A stretch of 6,746 nucleotides of DNA from an uncultured Clostridium sp. Its GTDB lineage: Bacteria > Bacillota > Clostridia > Lachnospirales > Lachnospiraceae. The stretch is from positions 1 through 6,746 of the forward strand of contig CANRXD010000091.1 of assembly GCA_947643685.1 (NCBI GenBank), given 5' to 3'. Under the pieces are notes generated by a model. It saw nothing but the letters and a program-made list of their open reading frames with translations. It did no database searches and was not told the origin of the DNA. Shown here piece after piece: positions 6,309 through 6,746 of the stretch; position 1 is the stretch's first letter, and each line of letters begins with the position of its first letter. A program made the translations under genes and the position numbers.

Positions 6309-6746
6309 ATCGAATTCCTCCTGGTTCTCTGTCCGTTTCCTGGCTGATTATTCCCAATCCGGACACTTCCTGCCTGGCTGTTTCCTGTCTGTCCTTTAAA
6401 CTGTACGCCCCGGACACTGAGACTTCTGTAATTTACATTCCTTCCGGCAGAAGTGATTGTCACCTTCTGTACGGCAGGAACCGTACACCTTACCTGATAG
6501 GGCCGGACACGGCCCTGGACCCATGTTTTGCTGCTGCCGGATATGTCGGTGCCGCTTCCCACAGTGATTCCCCTGCCATATTTTCCGGCACCGGAGCCAG
6601 ATCCTCCAACGCCAACACTGCCTTTGCCGCTTGCAGAACCTCCGACGCCTCCGCTGCTTCCGCCGCTCTCATATCCTTCGACACCTCCGCTGCTTCCGCT
6701 GCTTTCATATCCTTCGACGCCTCCACTGCTTCCGCCGCTCTCATAT
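6305..6746 (-). CDS. Gly/Ser-rich repeat protein, C-terminal part only (possible VirB6/TrbL-like tail)
   Basis: The frame is open from the right edge to a TGA at 6307-6305, giving 146 visible residues; the N-terminus is outside the window. It begins with three copies of a 12-residue repeat, YESGGSSGGVEG and variants, then a Gly/Ser-rich stretch (GGSASGKGSVGVGGSGSGAG), and ends in a basic, Asn/Gln-rich tail (RIGNNQPGNGQRTRRNSI). No signal, membrane helix or catalytic motif is visible. I chose this frame over a competing one because it reaches the VirB4 start with a 4-nt ATGA overlap and leaves no gap, and the VirB4 ribosome site lies within its last codons. VirB6/TrbL-like channel proteins commonly precede VirB4 in such operons and can carry low-complexity tails, so that is the leading guess. 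A secreted or wall-associated repeat protein is equally allowed. Confidence 0.7.
   Translation of the reverse strand, partial: YESGGSSGGVEGYESSGSSGGVEGYESGGSSGGVGGSASGKGSVGVGGSGSGAGKYGRGITVGSGTDISGSSKTWVQGRVRPYQVRCTVPAVQKVTITSAGRNVNYRSLSVRGVQFKGQTGNSQAGSVRIGNNQPGNGQRTRRNSI
6638..6745 (-). repeat. Three 36-nt tandem repeats encoding YESGGSSGGVEG
   Basis: On the minus strand, units start at 6745, 6709 and 6673. Each begins TATGARAGC and ends GTCGAAGGA or GTCGGAGGT. They are nearly identical, with only a few substitutions, mostly synonymous. The array continues into or begins at the window edge, so the total copy number is unknown. Confidence 0.8.

Larger units (their letters stand above)
1..6746 (-). 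mobile_element. Internal segment of a probable conjugative element (type IV secretion operon)
   Basis: All supported genes run on the minus strand as one tightly spaced set, and two of them (VirB4-type ATPase and pilin-like small membrane protein) are hallmarks of a conjugative type IV secretion system. The other genes encode secreted, lipidated or membrane-anchored proteins, as expected for the envelope part of a Gram-positive mating apparatus. No ends of the element, integrase, relaxase or coupling protein are visible, so whether it is an integrative element, a plasmid or a degenerate chromosomal remnant cannot be decided here. All reading frames look intact, which argues against decay. Confidence 0.6.

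Noticed and set aside
6490..6744. Alternative minus-strand ORF encoding Ala/Glu-rich repeats (MRAAEAVEASKD type).
   Set aside because: A 36-nt repeat keeps several frames open. This frame stops at 6490 and would leave a gap before virB4, whereas the Gly/Ser frame continues to an ATGA overlap with the virB4 start.
1..6746. tRNA or rRNA genes, CRISPR arrays, insertion sequences, attachment sites.
   Set aside because: I saw no cloverleaf-like tRNA, no spaced direct repeats with unique spacers, no transposase motifs and no terminal inverted repeats. The three tandem repeats found lie wholly or partly within coding sequence.

Overview
The window reads as an internal piece of a Gram-positive conjugative element (integrative element or plasmid), most likely from a Clostridia host such as a Lachnospiraceae member. 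The evidence is a large VirB4-type ATPase, a small two-helix pilin-like protein, strong AGGAGG ribosome sites, two lipoproteins with lipoboxes, and a moderate-GC codon mix using both AGA/AGG and CGN arginine codons. The host assignment is inference. No integrase, relaxase, coupling protein, attachment site or origin of transfer lies in the window.

Every supported gene is on the minus strand, so the operon reads from the right edge to the left edge. In transcription order: (1) the C-terminal end of a Gly/Ser-rich protein with 12-residue tandem repeats (6746-6305), possibly the tail of a VirB6/TrbL-like channel protein; (2) an 898-residue VirB4 ATPase with two N-terminal membrane helices resembling a fused PrgI/VirB3 unit (6308-3612); (3) a 114-nt gap holding a possible 35-codon ORF; (4) a solute-binding-protein family 3 lipoprotein with an odd basic repeat N-terminus (3497-2670); (5) a small charged cytoplasmic protein (2665-2381); (6) a membrane-anchored surface protein with an acidic segment and an Ig-like domain (2384-1308); (7) a VirB2-like pilin candidate (1239-931); (8) a lipoprotein with propeller-like motifs that runs off the left edge (829-1).

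The genes are tightly packed. There are 4-nt stop/start overlaps at 6308-6305 and 2384-2381, a 4-nt gap at 2669-2666, and ribosome sites embedded in the preceding gene. The larger gaps are 3611-3498, 1307-1240 and 930-830. The last contains a strong hairpin just after the pilin gene, which could set different mRNA levels for the pilin and the final lipoprotein.

In the proposed reading, VirB4 powers assembly and transfer at the membrane, the pilin forms a surface or channel element, and three consecutive extracytoplasmic proteins (binding-protein-like lipoprotein, Ig-like anchored protein, propeller-like lipoprotein) form an outward-facing module of unknown role. That module is the least explained part of the window. 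Three short tandem repeats are also unusual: 36-nt repeats at the right edge, 18-nt repeats encoding the N-terminus of the binding protein, and a 14-nt duplication that creates the pilin stop codon.
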